From an uncultured Eggerthellaceae bacterium (GTDB lineage: Bacteria > Actinomycetota > Coriobacteriia > Coriobacteriales > Eggerthellaceae), in NCBI GenBank assembly GCA_958454405.1, contig CAUEBO010000013.1, positions 1-57,521 of the forward strand: a DNA stretch of 57,521 bases, read 5' to 3'. The notes under the pieces were generated by a model. The model saw only the letters and a program-made list of their open reading frames with translations, was not told the DNA's origin and ran no database searches. The translations under genes and the position numbers were made by a program. The stretch's first letter is position 1. Each line of letters opens with the position of its first letter. Below are positions 37,232 to 46,385 of the stretch, one piece after another.

Positions 37232-37261
37232 AGGATAGTTTTTAACACCCCCCCCCGTCAA
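37232..37261 (-). promoter_or_regulatory. promoter with G-tract spacer (putative phase-variable promoter)
   Basis: On the minus strand TTGACG (37256-37261), an 18-base spacer beginning with eight G (the tract is nine G counting the -35's last base, 37248-37256) and TATCCT (37232-37237). Losing one G would give the ideal 17-base spacer. It lies 150 bases upstream of the surface-protein start and just after the terminator of the upstream gene. Confidence 0.6.
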
Positions 37262-37334
37262 TAAAAAGTTGAATGGGTTCGGCCCTCGCCGCCTCAAACG
37301 ACCTTCTTTCTGCAGCCATCCACTCCCCCATGAG

Positions 37335-37365
37335 AAAGCGGCCGCCCTGACGGACGGCCGCTTTT
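37335..37365 (-). terminator. terminator after the MFS-CBS gene
   Basis: AAAGCGGCCG ... CGGCCGCTTTT, a long stem with one interruption and T-runs on both sides, 20 bases past the stop. Confidence 0.7.
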
Positions 37366-37387
37366 CGGAAAACTCGAATGCGGGGGG

Positions 37388-39304
37388 TTACGCCGCGGTC
37401 GAAGCGGCGACGCGCGCGACGTCGGGCGCGTCGGGCACAGCCTGCAGACACGTGTCCATCGCGTAGCGCAGCACGTCAGAGCGGTTGACCGTGCCCACGA
37501 TGGCACCCTCGCGCACCACCGGCACCTTCTTCAAGCGACGTGTCGCCAGCAAGGCGCACGCCTCCTCCAACGTGGCTCCGGCGTCGAGCGAAACCAGTTT
37601 CTCCGTCGCGATCACGCTGGCGGGCAGCGCGATGAGCTCTTGCAGGCGCTCGTCGAACGACTGGCTGTTCGCCGCTTCCATGAGCGAGTACGACCCCGTG
37701 ATCACCGGGTGCTTGTCGGCCAAATAGCGCATGACGTCGCCGTCCGACACGAAGCCCGCCGGGCGGCCCGCTTCGTCCACCAGCGGCACGCCGCCCACCT
37801 TCAGGTCGACGAACGTGCGCATGACCTCTCTCACCGAAGCGCTCGCGGGCAGCGTGTACGGATCGGGCTCCATGATGGACGCCAGCACCGACTGCGGCGC
37901 AGCGGAGCGCTCGGCGACCTGGGCGGCAACACGCCTGCGAGCGGCCCGGGCGTAGGCGAACGACAGGGCGAACCCGAGCGTTGCGATCGCAGCCGCGACC
38001 ACCATCGCAACGGCGAACCCATCGGCGGCGGCCTGGGCGACGCTCGCCCCCTGGGCGAGGGAGCCTGCCTGCCCCGAAGACATGATGCCGATGTAAAGCG
38101 AAGGCCCGATGCATGCCGCAATCTGCACGAACGTGGTCATGAGCGCCACGCCGAACGGGTTCTGCTCCGGCGGGAGCGTGCGCAGGCCCGCCGTCTGCGA
38201 CGGCGAGAAGATGAAGCCCACGGCCACGTACATGACGAGCGTCGCCGCGAACACGACGGGAACCGAAAGCGTGGGCGCCGCTGCCGCCAGCACGACGAAT
38301 CCAACCGCGATGCCTCCGAAGCCCAGCGGCAGCAGCGGCCATTCGCCGCGCTTGTCCATGATGCGGCCGCCCAGCAGCGAGGATCCGGCGTTCGCCAGCA
38401 CGGGCACGAGGATGACCAGGCCCGCCACCAGCGCGGTCATGCCAGCCGCTCCCTCGAAGTACAGCGGCAGCAGCACGCTCATGGAGAACATGCTCATCAT
38501 GGCGACGGTAGCCAGCAGCAGCGCCGGCCAGAACGCGCGGTTCTTGAACGGCGCGAGGTCGATGAGCGGATGGGCGCAACGCAGCTGGCGCACCACGAAC
38601 ACGATCGCTGCGGCCACCGCCAGCACGAGCGCGACCACAGCCGTCAGCCCATCGATGGTCAGCTGGGCAAGGCCGAACGACAACGCCGTCAGCACGAAGG
38701 CGGACAGCGCCACCGAGGGAACGTCCAGATGGGCCTTGCTCGTCTCAAGGTTTTTCACGAAGAAGAAGCCGAGCGCGGCCAAAACCGCCATGGCCACAAT
38801 GGGAACGACGAAGATGCTGTGCCAGCCGAAGCCCGTGACCAGCGCGCCGCACACCACCGGCGCGAACGCCGGGCCGAACGTGATCATGCAGCCGCCGATG
38901 GACATGAACGTGCCCAGCTTGTTCTTCGGCGTGACCACGAGGATGGTGTTCATCATGAGCGGGATGAAGATGCCCGTGCCCACCGCCTGCACCAAGCGCG
39001 CGGCGAACAGCATCTCGAAGCTTCCGGACACAAGGCCCAGAACGGAGCCCGCGATGCTCAGCCCCGCAGCGCTGAAGAACAGGGTGCGCAGCTTGAAGCG
39101 CCGATAGAGGAACGCCATGCACGTGACCACGACGGTGGCCACGATCATGTACCCGGTGACCAGCCACTGCGCCGTCACCGAGTCCACGCCGTACTCGCCC
39201 ATGATGGACATGAGCGCCATGTTGACGAGGTTCTCGTTGAACCCCGCGAGAAATGCGCTGCCGAACAGGACGGCCAGCAGCAGCACGAGAGATTTCCCTT
39301 GCAT
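37388..39304 (-). CDS. MFS transporter (DHA2-like) fused to two CBS domains
   Basis: 638 aa. Residues 1-460 form a 14-helix EmrB/QacA-type exporter: signature FLYRRFKLRTLFF, LVQAVGTGIFIPLMMNTILV and helix-5 motif GGCMITFGPAFAPVVCGALV. Residues ~490-620 carry two CBS modules (YTLPASASVREVMRTFVDLK, VSDGDVMRYLADKHPVI; LVSLDAGATLEEACALLATR, VNRSDVLRYAMDT), a cytosolic adenine-nucleotide sensor. The fusion suggests transport gated by cell energy or ligand state. Inner membrane; start 39304 has AAAGGA ten bases upstream. Substrate unknown; nearby genes give no hint. Confidence 0.88.
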   Translation of the reverse strand: MQGKSLVLLLAVLFGSAFLAGFNENLVNMALMSIMGEYGVDSVTAQWLVTGYMIVATVVVTCMAFLYRRFKLRTLFFSAAGLSIAGSVLGLVSGSFEMLFAARLVQAVGTGIFIPLMMNTILVVTPKNKLGTFMSIGGCMITFGPAFAPVVCGALVTGFGWHSIFVVPIVAMAVLAALGFFFVKNLETSKAHLDVPSVALSAFVLTALSFGLAQLTIDGLTAVVALVLAVAAAIVFVVRQLRCAHPLIDLAPFKNRAFWPALLLATVAMMSMFSMSVLLPLYFEGAAGMTALVAGLVILVPVLANAGSSLLGGRIMDKRGEWPLLPLGFGGIAVGFVVLAAAAPTLSVPVVFAATLVMYVAVGFIFSPSQTAGLRTLPPEQNPFGVALMTTFVQIAACIGPSLYIGIMSSGQAGSLAQGASVAQAAADGFAVAMVVAAAIATLGFALSFAYARAARRRVAAQVAERSAAPQSVLASIMEPDPYTLPASASVREVMRTFVDLKVGGVPLVDEAGRPAGFVSDGDVMRYLADKHPVITGSYSLMEAANSQSFDERLQELIALPASVIATEKLVSLDAGATLEEACALLATRRLKKVPVVREGAIVGTVNRSDVLRYAMDTCLQAVPDAPDVARVAASTAA

Positions 39305-39426
39305 CGAGGAATGGTCCTTTCATCTTCTTTTGTCGTGAGAGCCCCATTGAACCTACCAGCGCGATATGCGCCTTTCGGGGTAACGAGACGCGCCGCCTGC
39401 GCGCGAGGCGCCTGCGGCCATCTTCG

Positions 39427-39455
39427 ATGGTAGCGAAAAACGAGCGCGTTCGTAA
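39427..39455 (-). promoter_or_regulatory. likely promoter of the MFS-CBS gene
   Basis: Minus-strand TTACGA (39450-39455), 17 bases and TACCAT (39427-39432), leaving a ~120-base leader to the start codon. Confidence 0.4.
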
Positions 39456-39588
39456 GTGTTTTTAAGATGGAGCCGAAACCGTGCGCGATTCAGGTTGCGG
39501 GGTTGCCATGCTCTCCTGGCATTCGAGCGCAAGCTCCTGGCACTGTCTCAAGCGATATGGACGAATGCCGAGCGAAGGCCGATTCGTG

Positions 39589-39746
39589 AGCAGAAATCGA
39601 GGTAGGGAATCGGTTTTTGCGCTCCGGACTCCACGAAACACGCTTGCGTGCGCGGTTTCCGCGTACCGCACGCAGATTCAGCAAACGCGACCTGGGAAAA
39701 CGATGCAGGCCTGATTTCGTCCGCGTACCCTACCTCGATTTCTGCT
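39589..39746. repeat. 158-bp element with 19-bp perfect inverted ends
   Basis: AGCAGAAATCGAGGTAGGG (39589-39607) and its exact reverse complement (39728-39746). The interior has no coding signal. It fills much of the gene-free stretch 39305-39908; the remainder shows only the promoter above. Confidence 0.65.
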
Positions 39747-39908
39747 CCGAAAACCGGGGCCGGCAGACACACAGGGATGGTGAATGCTCGGGGTCGGCAG
39801 TCGCACGGCAATGAAGCGATGGGCGGTCTTCGCACGCGACGCTCCGATACAGGGCGCGAACACCGACGTTCCGGCTTCCCCAAAAGGCCCGAACGCAGCT
39901 GCAACCGG

Positions 39909-40232
39909 CTACATCCCCCGTAACAGCACGGGCAGGGCAACCTGCAGCCCGTCCGCTATGCGCGCCACCGTCGAGAAAATCTCGGGATCGCCCCGCCCCT
40001 CCTCAACGAATGTCAGCTCCTCCACGCTCATGCCGACGGATCGCGCCAGATCCTCGCGCGTCAAACCCAGCGCCTCCCGTTCTGCCACGATGTTCGCTCC
40101 CAGAATCTGGGACGCTTCCGATGAAGCATCGCGTCGTCGATCGGCATCAGGCTTGGAGGTCTCCTCCGGAGCGCCGCGATCGCATCCGGCGAACGCATCG
40201 TCATTGCCCCGTATCGAGAATTTCCGAGCCAT
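39909..40232 (-). CDS. XRE-family transcriptional regulator
   Basis: 107 aa. A charged N-terminal ~45 residues precede a single helix-turn-helix domain of the Cro/C1 type (LGANIVAEREALGLTREDLA, RSVGMSVEELTFVEEGRGD, FSTVARIADGLQVAL). Start 40232 (MARKFSIRG) was preferred over an upstream TTG/ATG because GGCGAAGGCGAG precedes it. The target is unknown; it is transcribed alone, downstream of the sugar kinase, and has its own extended -10. Confidence 0.82.
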   Translation of the reverse strand: MARKFSIRGNDDAFAGCDRGAPEETSKPDADRRRDASSEASQILGANIVAEREALGLTREDLARSVGMSVEELTFVEEGRGDPEIFSTVARIADGLQVALPVLLRGM

Positions 40233-40289
40233 GAGCTCGCCTTCGCCTCCCGCCGTCGGTTCCTGCATGCGCCTTGCCAGGCATCTGCC

Positions 40290-40298
40290 ATTGTAGCA
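40290..40298 (-). promoter_or_regulatory. extended -10 for the XRE gene
   Basis: Minus-strand TGC-TACAAT, about 60 bases before the XRE start. The -35 is weak. Confidence 0.45.
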
Positions 40299-40380
40299 TC
40301 CGCAGCAATTCGTGACCGACGGCATCAAACTTTATGCACTCGCAAGGACGAAACGGCGCGGCCCCGCATCTCTTGCTCGA

Positions 40381-40389
40381 CCCCCCCCC
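40381..40389. repeat. C9 homopolymer between the sugar kinase and the XRE gene
   Basis: Nine C, 40 bases past the PfkB stop and about 150 bases upstream of the XRE start. No promoter boxes flank it, so an effect on expression is not apparent. Confidence 0.6.
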
Positions 40390-40428
40390 GAGCGCTAAAT
40401 CCGTTCCTTGAAGAGGGATCCGGACAGC

Positions 40429-41358
40429 CTACAAACGAACGCCCAGGGCCGCGAAGGCCGCATCGTCGAGCACGCCGCCTTCCACCTGGCACACCGCACC
40501 CGCGATGCGGTTCGCCAGCGCAAGGGCCTCCTCCCACGGCCGCCCCGCGCTGCGCGCCGCCACGAGCGAGCCCAGGTGCGCATCGCCCGCGCCCACGGTG
40601 TCGACGACCTTCGCCGGCTGGGTGGGCACGACGACGTGCCGGCCGCCTTCGAACAGGTAGGCCCCCTGCGCGCCTGCCGTGATGACGACCGCATTGCCGC
40701 ACGCCTGCGCAAGGACGGGACCCGCCTCCTCCACGGATGCGCAGCCGGTAAAGACGATCGCCTCCTGGTCGTTGAGGTGCCACACCGGATGCAGTCCGTT
40801 GATGCGAGCCGTCTTGGCCTTGCCGATGCTCTCGATGCGCGGGCCGGGAGCGTAGTAGAACGCGATCTCGGGATGCGCTTCGAAAAAGCCGATGATGGCG
40901 TCGCCTCCCTCGCCTTCTATCTCGTAGCCGCTCGCGAACCCGCACGAGTAGCGCGCAGGGTCCAAGCGCTCGAACCATGCAGCATCGAAATGCCGGTCGA
41001 CGCCCGGCAGCGTCACCATCGTGCGCTGGCCTCCGGGCTCCACGAAGCAGACGCATCCGCCGTTGTCATGCGCGATGCCGTCGGGTCCCGCAGCCACGTG
41101 GAAGGCCTCGATCCCACGCTCCTTCAGCCCGCGCTCCACGAACCCGGCGAACACACCTTCGCCCACCGGCGCGAAAAGCCGGCACGGCACGCCGAGCTGC
41201 CGCACGGCGTTCGCGGAATTGAACGCGCAGCCGCCGAGCATCGCGCGCTCATCCTCCACCACGATGCCCTCGCCCGAAAGCGGCAGGCGCGGCACGCGGC
41301 ACAGCAGGTCGACCATGATCGACCCGACAGCAAGCACTTCGTTTCGTTCCACCGCCAT
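40429..41358 (-). CDS. PfkB-family carbohydrate kinase
   Basis: ATP-dependent sugar or nucleoside kinase of the ribokinase fold, 309 aa. N-terminal signature GGCAFNSANAVRQLGV and C-terminal signature VVDTVGAGDAHLGSLVAA with the catalytic Asp and the anion-hole GAGD; His replaces the usual Phe after GAGDA. GGCVCFVEPGGQRTMVTLPG forms the lid region. Start 41358 has GGAAGGCG upstream. The substrate cannot be told from the sequence. It is located downstream of a sodium symporter gene on the same strand but separated from it by a terminator. Confidence 0.88.
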   Translation of the reverse strand: MAVERNEVLAVGSIMVDLLCRVPRLPLSGEGIVVEDERAMLGGCAFNSANAVRQLGVPCRLFAPVGEGVFAGFVERGLKERGIEAFHVAAGPDGIAHDNGGCVCFVEPGGQRTMVTLPGVDRHFDAAWFERLDPARYSCGFASGYEIEGEGGDAIIGFFEAHPEIAFYYAPGPRIESIGKAKTARINGLHPVWHLNDQEAIVFTGCASVEEAGPVLAQACGNAVVITAGAQGAYLFEGGRHVVVPTQPAKVVDTVGAGDAHLGSLVAARSAGRPWEEALALANRIAGAVCQVEGGVLDDAAFAALGVRL

Positions 41359-41533
41359 AGCACGCCTTCCTCGCCAAGCCCTTGGTGCCATGGTACCGCA
41401 AACAAACCCCATGATAGGGACTTGTTGCCCATGCGGAGGTGGCTCGTACCGCCCTCCCACAACGGCTCCCCGCCAATGCCTTTTGCCCAAGCGCCGTTCT
41501 ACGTGCCCATCGTCATTGATGGAATCAACCGCA

Positions 41534-41567
41534 AAAGCCCTGCCCGGTCCCTCCCCGGCAGGGCTTT
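41534..41567 (-). terminator. terminator after the NSS transporter
   Basis: AAAGCCCTGCC / GGCAGGGCTTT stem with a C/G-rich loop and a TTTT tail on the minus strand. Confidence 0.8.
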
Positions 41568-41621
41568 CCCCTGGTGGTGCGCGCCGCTGCGATCGCGACG
41601 GCCGCGGACGCTCGGCCTACC

Positions 41622-43073
41622 CTACCCCATTCCCAGCCACACGCTCAGCTTCGGCGCGTAGCCCATCACGAAGATGATCAGGATGAGCACCGGTATGCCG
41701 AACTTCAGCCACAGGCGCGTCCATGCGGGGAACTTCAAGCCCTTGCCCGTGTCGGCCTCGGCAAGGAAGTTCTCCCAGCCCCAGCCTTTGCGCGTCACGC
41801 AGAACAGCACGAAGAACAGGCTGCCCAGCGGCAGCAGGTTGTTCGACACGATGAAGTCCTCGACGGACTGGATGTCGCCGATGGCGGGAATCTGCACGCC
41901 CGCCAGCACGTTGAACCCGAGGGCGCACGGCAGGCTGAGCACGCACACGATGATGGCCGTGCGCGCGACCGCCGTCCTGCGCGTCCACCCCCATTTGTCC
42001 ATGGACCAGCTGATGAGGTTTTCGAACACCGCGATGATGGTGGACAGCGCCGCGAAACTCATGAACACGAAGAACAGCGCGCCCCACAGCTGGCCCATCG
42101 GCATCTGGTTGAACACGCTGGGCAGCGTGACGAACACGAGTCCCGGGCCGCTGCCCGGCTCCACCGCGAACGCGAAGCACGCCGGGAAGATGATGAGACC
42201 GGCCATGAGCGCCACGGCCGTGTCCAGGCCGCAGATGCGCAGCGCCTCGCCGGTGAGCGAGCGCTCCTTGCCGATGTAGCTGCCGAATATCTCCATGGCC
42301 GCTATGCCCAGCGACAGCGTGAAGAAAGCCTGGCCCATGGCCGCGTACACGGCATCGCCGAACGTGGCCCACTGCTCGGCCGCGGTCGCACCCGCGAACA
42401 GCTTGCCGAAGTCGGGAATGAGGTAGAACTCCAAACCGGCAAGGCCTCCCGGCAGCGTGACCGCGCGCACGACGAGCAGCACCATGATGCCCAACAGGCA
42501 CACCATCATCACTTTCGTTATGCGCTCGACGCCCTTCTGCAGCCCCAGGCTGCACACCAGAAAGCCCAGCACGATGACCACGAGCATCCAACCGATGAGC
42601 TCGGTGGGGTTCGCCAGCATGTCGTTGAACACGGCGCCGACGCCCGCGCTGTCCAGGCCGTTGAACGCGCCCGTGCCCATCTTCACCACGAACGACAGCA
42701 TCCAGCCGCCCACCGTGGTGTAGAACATCATGAGCACCATGCACCCGATGTAGCCCCACCACGAGAACCAGTGCCATTTCCGCGACGGCTGCAGCGTGTC
42801 GAACGCCAGCGCGGCGCTCTTCTGGCTGGCGCGGCCCACGGCGAACTCCATCACCATCACCGGCAGGCCTAAAATGACCAGGAACACCAGGTACATCAGC
42901 ACGAACGCCGCGCCGCCGTACTCACCCGTGATGTAGGGGAAGCGCCAGACGTTGCCCAGCCCGATGGCGCAGCCCGCCGATATCAGGATGAAGCCCAGAC
43001 GCGACCCGAACCGCTCCCGGCCAGCCACGTCCGATCCCGCTTCGAGCGCGCCTTCCTCCGTGCCGTTGCCCAT
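41622..43073 (-). CDS. sodium-dependent transporter, NSS (SLC6) family
   Basis: 483-aa LeuT-fold symporter with about 11-12 helices. The helix-1 signature with the sodium and substrate site is clear (SAGCAIGLGNVWRFPYITGE), followed by GGAAFVLMYLVFLVILGLPV and the helix-6 region GQAFFTLSLGIAAMEIFGSY. It probably takes up amino acids or related amines with sodium. Start 43073 (MGNGTEEG) has AAGGCAGGG upstream. Monocistronic, with a terminator downstream. Divergent from the ATP-grasp-like gene across a 380-base region. Confidence 0.93.
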   Translation of the reverse strand: MGNGTEEGALEAGSDVAGRERFGSRLGFILISAGCAIGLGNVWRFPYITGEYGGAAFVLMYLVFLVILGLPVMVMEFAVGRASQKSAALAFDTLQPSRKWHWFSWWGYIGCMVLMMFYTTVGGWMLSFVVKMGTGAFNGLDSAGVGAVFNDMLANPTELIGWMLVVIVLGFLVCSLGLQKGVERITKVMMVCLLGIMVLLVVRAVTLPGGLAGLEFYLIPDFGKLFAGATAAEQWATFGDAVYAAMGQAFFTLSLGIAAMEIFGSYIGKERSLTGEALRICGLDTAVALMAGLIIFPACFAFAVEPGSGPGLVFVTLPSVFNQMPMGQLWGALFFVFMSFAALSTIIAVFENLISWSMDKWGWTRRTAVARTAIIVCVLSLPCALGFNVLAGVQIPAIGDIQSVEDFIVSNNLLPLGSLFFVLFCVTRKGWGWENFLAEADTGKGLKFPAWTRLWLKFGIPVLILIIFVMGYAPKLSVWLGMG

Positions 43074-43453
43074 TGCCCTGCCTTTCCGATTCCCAATCCG
43101 CCCCTTGTTGGCGGATGCCGTTTTGGCCGCGCGAACCTGCAGCCTCGGTCGTCCGTGCGGCTCAACCGCTGCGCGCTTCACAGAGGGTGCCGAGGCAGCC
43201 TATAGCACATCCCCCCCTGCTGTTTCTTGTACAATATTGCTCGTTGGCAAAACGTAACGATTGTATACCAAGTCGCGGCGTTTTTTTGGTTTTCGCCTGC
43301 CGCATTCCGCAACAAATAGCCGCACGCCCATTACTTGCGGTTGAACTTGTCAACGCACGCATTGCAAAACCGCACGCCTGCGCATCTCGCGTGCTACCCT
43401 GGAAGAGCGCAATCGAAACCGCACGTCGCATCGCATCCGGCAGGAAGACCAAC
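43074..43453. promoter_or_regulatory. divergent intergenic region
   Basis: AT-richer than the flanking genes. It contains a C7 run (43211-43217), a possible minus-strand extended -10 TGC-TATAGG, and an inverted repeat GTTGA-ACTTG-TCAAC (43340-43354). No pair of promoter boxes is convincing and no gene is seen. Confidence 0.35.
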
Positions 43454-44806
43454 ATGAACGAAAACGCCGCGTACACGCAAGCATATCTGGGCATCATGGA
43501 CGAGCTTGACGGAGACCCCGAGGGCCGCCGTGCAGCGCGCGCCTTCCTCGAACAATCAACCGCCGTCGTCCACGGCGAGGTGGTGGCGTCTTCATTCGTG
43601 CCGCGCCTGTTCGGCCGCAGCATCCGCGATGCCCTCGAGCGCATCTCCACGACGATGTACGGCATTCTCTGCAAAGTGATGGCGGCATATCTGGACGATC
43701 CCGCCTATCGGGCGCTCTTCAGCTTCGACCCACGCCTTGAAGAGCTCATCTTGCTGCCGCGCGGCTACGATTCCCTGCTGCCGTTCGCCCGCGTGGACGT
43801 GTTTCTGAACGAAGACGACGGCACGGCCACCTTCTGCGAGTTCAACGCCGACGGATCGTCGGGCATGAACGAGGACCGCGAGATCGCGCAGTCCGTGGAG
43901 CCGTCCGAAACGTACCGCCGCTTCGCCGAGCGGCACCGCATGCGATCGAGCGAGTTGTTCGACTCGTGGGCGGAAGCCTTTCTGGCCATCTACGGCACCT
44001 ACCAGCATCACGTCGAGCATCCGCGCATCGCCATCTGCGACTATCTGGAGAATGCGACGCTGAGCGAGTTCGAGGTATTCGCCCGTACGTTCGCAGTCCG
44101 CGGCGTGGACTGCACCATTTGCGACGTGCGCAACCTCGCCTTCGACGGCACGGTCCTGCGCGACGGCGACGGCAAGCGCATCGACGCCGTATGGCGGCGC
44201 TGCGTGACGAACGACGTGCTGGAGCACTGGGACGAGTCGCAGGAACTCATCCGGGCCGTGCGAGCCGAACGCGTGGCCCTCATCGGCAGCTTCGCAGGCC
44301 ACATCGTGCACGACAAGCAGCTGTTCGCCGTGCTCCACCGGTCGGAGACGCTCGCGCTCCTCACGCCCGAGGAGCAGGCTTTCGTCAAAGCCTCCATCCC
44401 CCGCACCGTGTTCCTGGACGAGGAGCATATCGACCTCGCATCGGTGAAGGCAAACAAGGACGCCTGGGTCATCAAGCCCACCGACCACTACGGGGCCGAC
44501 GAGGTGTACGTGGGAGCCGCCGTGGAGCAAGGCCGCTGGAACGAGCTTGTGGATCGCTTCGCCGACGAGGCGTCGGGCATCCCCTTCCTCGCGCAGACCT
44601 ACCAAGTGCCCTACCGCACGCTCACGGTGCCCCTGTACGGAAAGCCGGCCGACGAAGACGGCCCGGCTCAGGAGTACAACAACCTGTCGGGCCTGTACCT
44701 GTACGACGGGCAGTTCGCCGGCGTTTTCTCGCGCCTGGGACCCTCGCCGCTCATATCAGGCAAGGCCGGCGGCATCACCGCGCCCACCATCTGGGTCGAC
44801 TGCTAG
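43454..44806 (+). CDS. ATP-grasp-like protein (glutathionylspermidine synthase-type)
   Basis: 450 aa, cytosolic. The segments RVDVFLNEDDGTATFCEFNA (acidic, Mg-binding-like) with DGSSGMNEDREI, and KANKDAWVIKPTDHYGADEV resemble the circularly permuted ATP-grasp of glutathionylspermidine synthase-like and related peptide ligases. The C-terminus (LPLYG..., GITAPTIWVDC) is typical of this group. It would couple a carboxylate to an amine using ATP. ATG 43454 follows AGGAAGA. It is transcribed alone and converges on a LuxR gene. Assignment to a superfamily is moderately secure; the substrate is unknown. Confidence 0.6.
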   Translation: MNENAAYTQAYLGIMDELDGDPEGRRAARAFLEQSTAVVHGEVVASSFVPRLFGRSIRDALERISTTMYGILCKVMAAYLDDPAYRALFSFDPRLEELILLPRGYDSLLPFARVDVFLNEDDGTATFCEFNADGSSGMNEDREIAQSVEPSETYRRFAERHRMRSSELFDSWAEAFLAIYGTYQHHVEHPRIAICDYLENATLSEFEVFARTFAVRGVDCTICDVRNLAFDGTVLRDGDGKRIDAVWRRCVTNDVLEHWDESQELIRAVRAERVALIGSFAGHIVHDKQLFAVLHRSETLALLTPEEQAFVKASIPRTVFLDEEHIDLASVKANKDAWVIKPTDHYGADEVYVGAAVEQGRWNELVDRFADEASGIPFLAQTYQVPYRTLTVPLYGKPADEDGPAQEYNNLSGLYLYDGQFAGVFSRLGPSPLISGKAGGITAPTIWVDC

Positions 44807-44845
44807 GACGACGCCCCAATCACGCGAATTCTTGCCGGCACGCAC

Positions 44846-46225
44846 CTACCGGTTCATCTCGAAGAGTTTGGCGAGCTCTTCTTTGGAATGGACGCCGCAT
44901 TTCTGGTAGGCGTGGTTGACGTGCGTTTTGACGGTATTGCGCGACAACGTGATCTCATCGGCGATCTGCGCAATGCTCAGTCCTCTCATCAGCAGGACCG
45001 TCACTTCCTTCTCGCGCTGCGTCAACGAAAACGCAAGTGCGACCCGCTCACCCTGCATGCGCAACGCGTCCGGCACATGCTCACGCTCGTCGAACTCCCC
45101 TCCGCTATCGGCAATATCGAAGTAATCGAACCGACGGGACAGCAGCACCAGCCCGAACGCGAACACGAGGTACGCAATGGCAACGGTCGCATAGACGAAC
45201 CACGATGCCGGCAAGCCGTGAACCAGCGTGCGCAGCGCGATGCCCACGACCCAGCCCATATCGAGCATGCACGTGGCCAGAGCGAACACCGTCGAAGGCG
45301 CAGCTCGCGTGCAGCTGGCCACCATTCCACAGATCTGATACAGGTAGGCTCGAAAAATGAAGCTCCCTACGATGATGAGCGCTCCCGACACGACCATATG
45401 GCTTGAGAAAAACGGCAGAACAAGCAACCCGCCCGAAAGCAGCAGAATGAGGATCTTAGGCAAGAGCGAAGTCTTCGTCCTCCTCTTGAAAACGGCATCG
45501 AGAACCACCGCGCAGACGACGAGCAGCAAGGCGATGGTGTTGATGGCGGTCCAATCGCCGCTGAAACTGTTCTTGAAATACCCCATGGGGATAGCGAATC
45601 CGAATGCGCACAGCAACAAGCGGAGAGGCAGCACCGTTTTGAACGTGGGAAACGATGTCCGCGCCCTCGTGGCCTTGATGTCGGCTTGCGAAGCGGCGTT
45701 CACCACCCCCGTGCACGTCGCAGACGCAATCGGCAAGCATGCGATCAGCGCTATCTGCAGCACCTGCGGAAGAAAAGCCGTCAGCAGGTAGAGGGCGAAC
45801 CCGGCAATCACGCCACAGTAGCTCACAAGCTCTTGATCTCGCACGATGGTGAAACGGGCATACGATTCGCTCCATAGCAGCAGCAGAACCGCCGAGCTGA
45901 AGCCCGCCACCACCGACGACGCCCACTGCGAAACGTGCAGGACGTCGGGAAACAACCAGGATGTATGGAACATGAGCGTGCCCAGCGCCACGAGGCCCGG
46001 CATCGCAATGGTGAAAAGAGGATGCTTCGAGAAGGGCGCGAGCCGCTTCGACAGCAGCACGGCGAGCACGAGCGCACACAAATGGGAGACGACGTTCGTC
46101 AGCCACATGATAGGGTCGACCGTGCTGGCGATGAACGTGTAGTTCCAAGCCCAATAGATTCCAAGGCCCAGGCCGCAGAGCAAGATCATCGACGGCTTCG
46201 ACGAAGCACCCAGGATCGGTTTCAT
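44846..46225 (-). CDS. multi-helix membrane LuxR-family transcriptional regulator
   Basis: 459 aa. About ten to twelve hydrophobic segments fill residues 1-370; the C-terminal ~65 residues are a LuxR/NarL helix-turn-helix (LTQREKEVTVLLMRGLSIAQ, ISRNTVKTHVNHAYQKCG-like ending with KEELAKLFEM). This membrane-sensor architecture is expanded in Eggerthellaceae and often sits next to substrate-inducible reductases. Start 46225 has GGGAGGG five bases upstream. It lies directly downstream of the flavoprotein gene (160-base gap, same strand), which is its likely target. Confidence 0.87.
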   Translation of the reverse strand: MKPILGASSKPSMILLCGLGLGIYWAWNYTFIASTVDPIMWLTNVVSHLCALVLAVLLSKRLAPFSKHPLFTIAMPGLVALGTLMFHTSWLFPDVLHVSQWASSVVAGFSSAVLLLLWSESYARFTIVRDQELVSYCGVIAGFALYLLTAFLPQVLQIALIACLPIASATCTGVVNAASQADIKATRARTSFPTFKTVLPLRLLLCAFGFAIPMGYFKNSFSGDWTAINTIALLLVVCAVVLDAVFKRRTKTSLLPKILILLLSGGLLVLPFFSSHMVVSGALIIVGSFIFRAYLYQICGMVASCTRAAPSTVFALATCMLDMGWVVGIALRTLVHGLPASWFVYATVAIAYLVFAFGLVLLSRRFDYFDIADSGGEFDEREHVPDALRMQGERVALAFSLTQREKEVTVLLMRGLSIAQIADEITLSRNTVKTHVNHAYQKCGVHSKEELAKLFEMNR

Positions 46226-46385
46226 ACTGTCCCTCCCACAGTATCCATGAATCCACCTGCATTCTAGCGCAAGCTCAGCACGGCGGCGCTCCAATCGCCA
46301 GCTCAATCGCTGCGCGGCAGCAGCCATACCGAGGCGCGCCGGGAAGCATCTTCTCGGCGCGCCTTCGAAGGGAGGGGGAGCGCGC

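Noticed and set aside
43211..43217. C7 run between the NSS and ATP-grasp-like genes as a phase-variation tract
   Set aside because: Seven bases is common at this GC content, and no convincing promoter boxes flank it.
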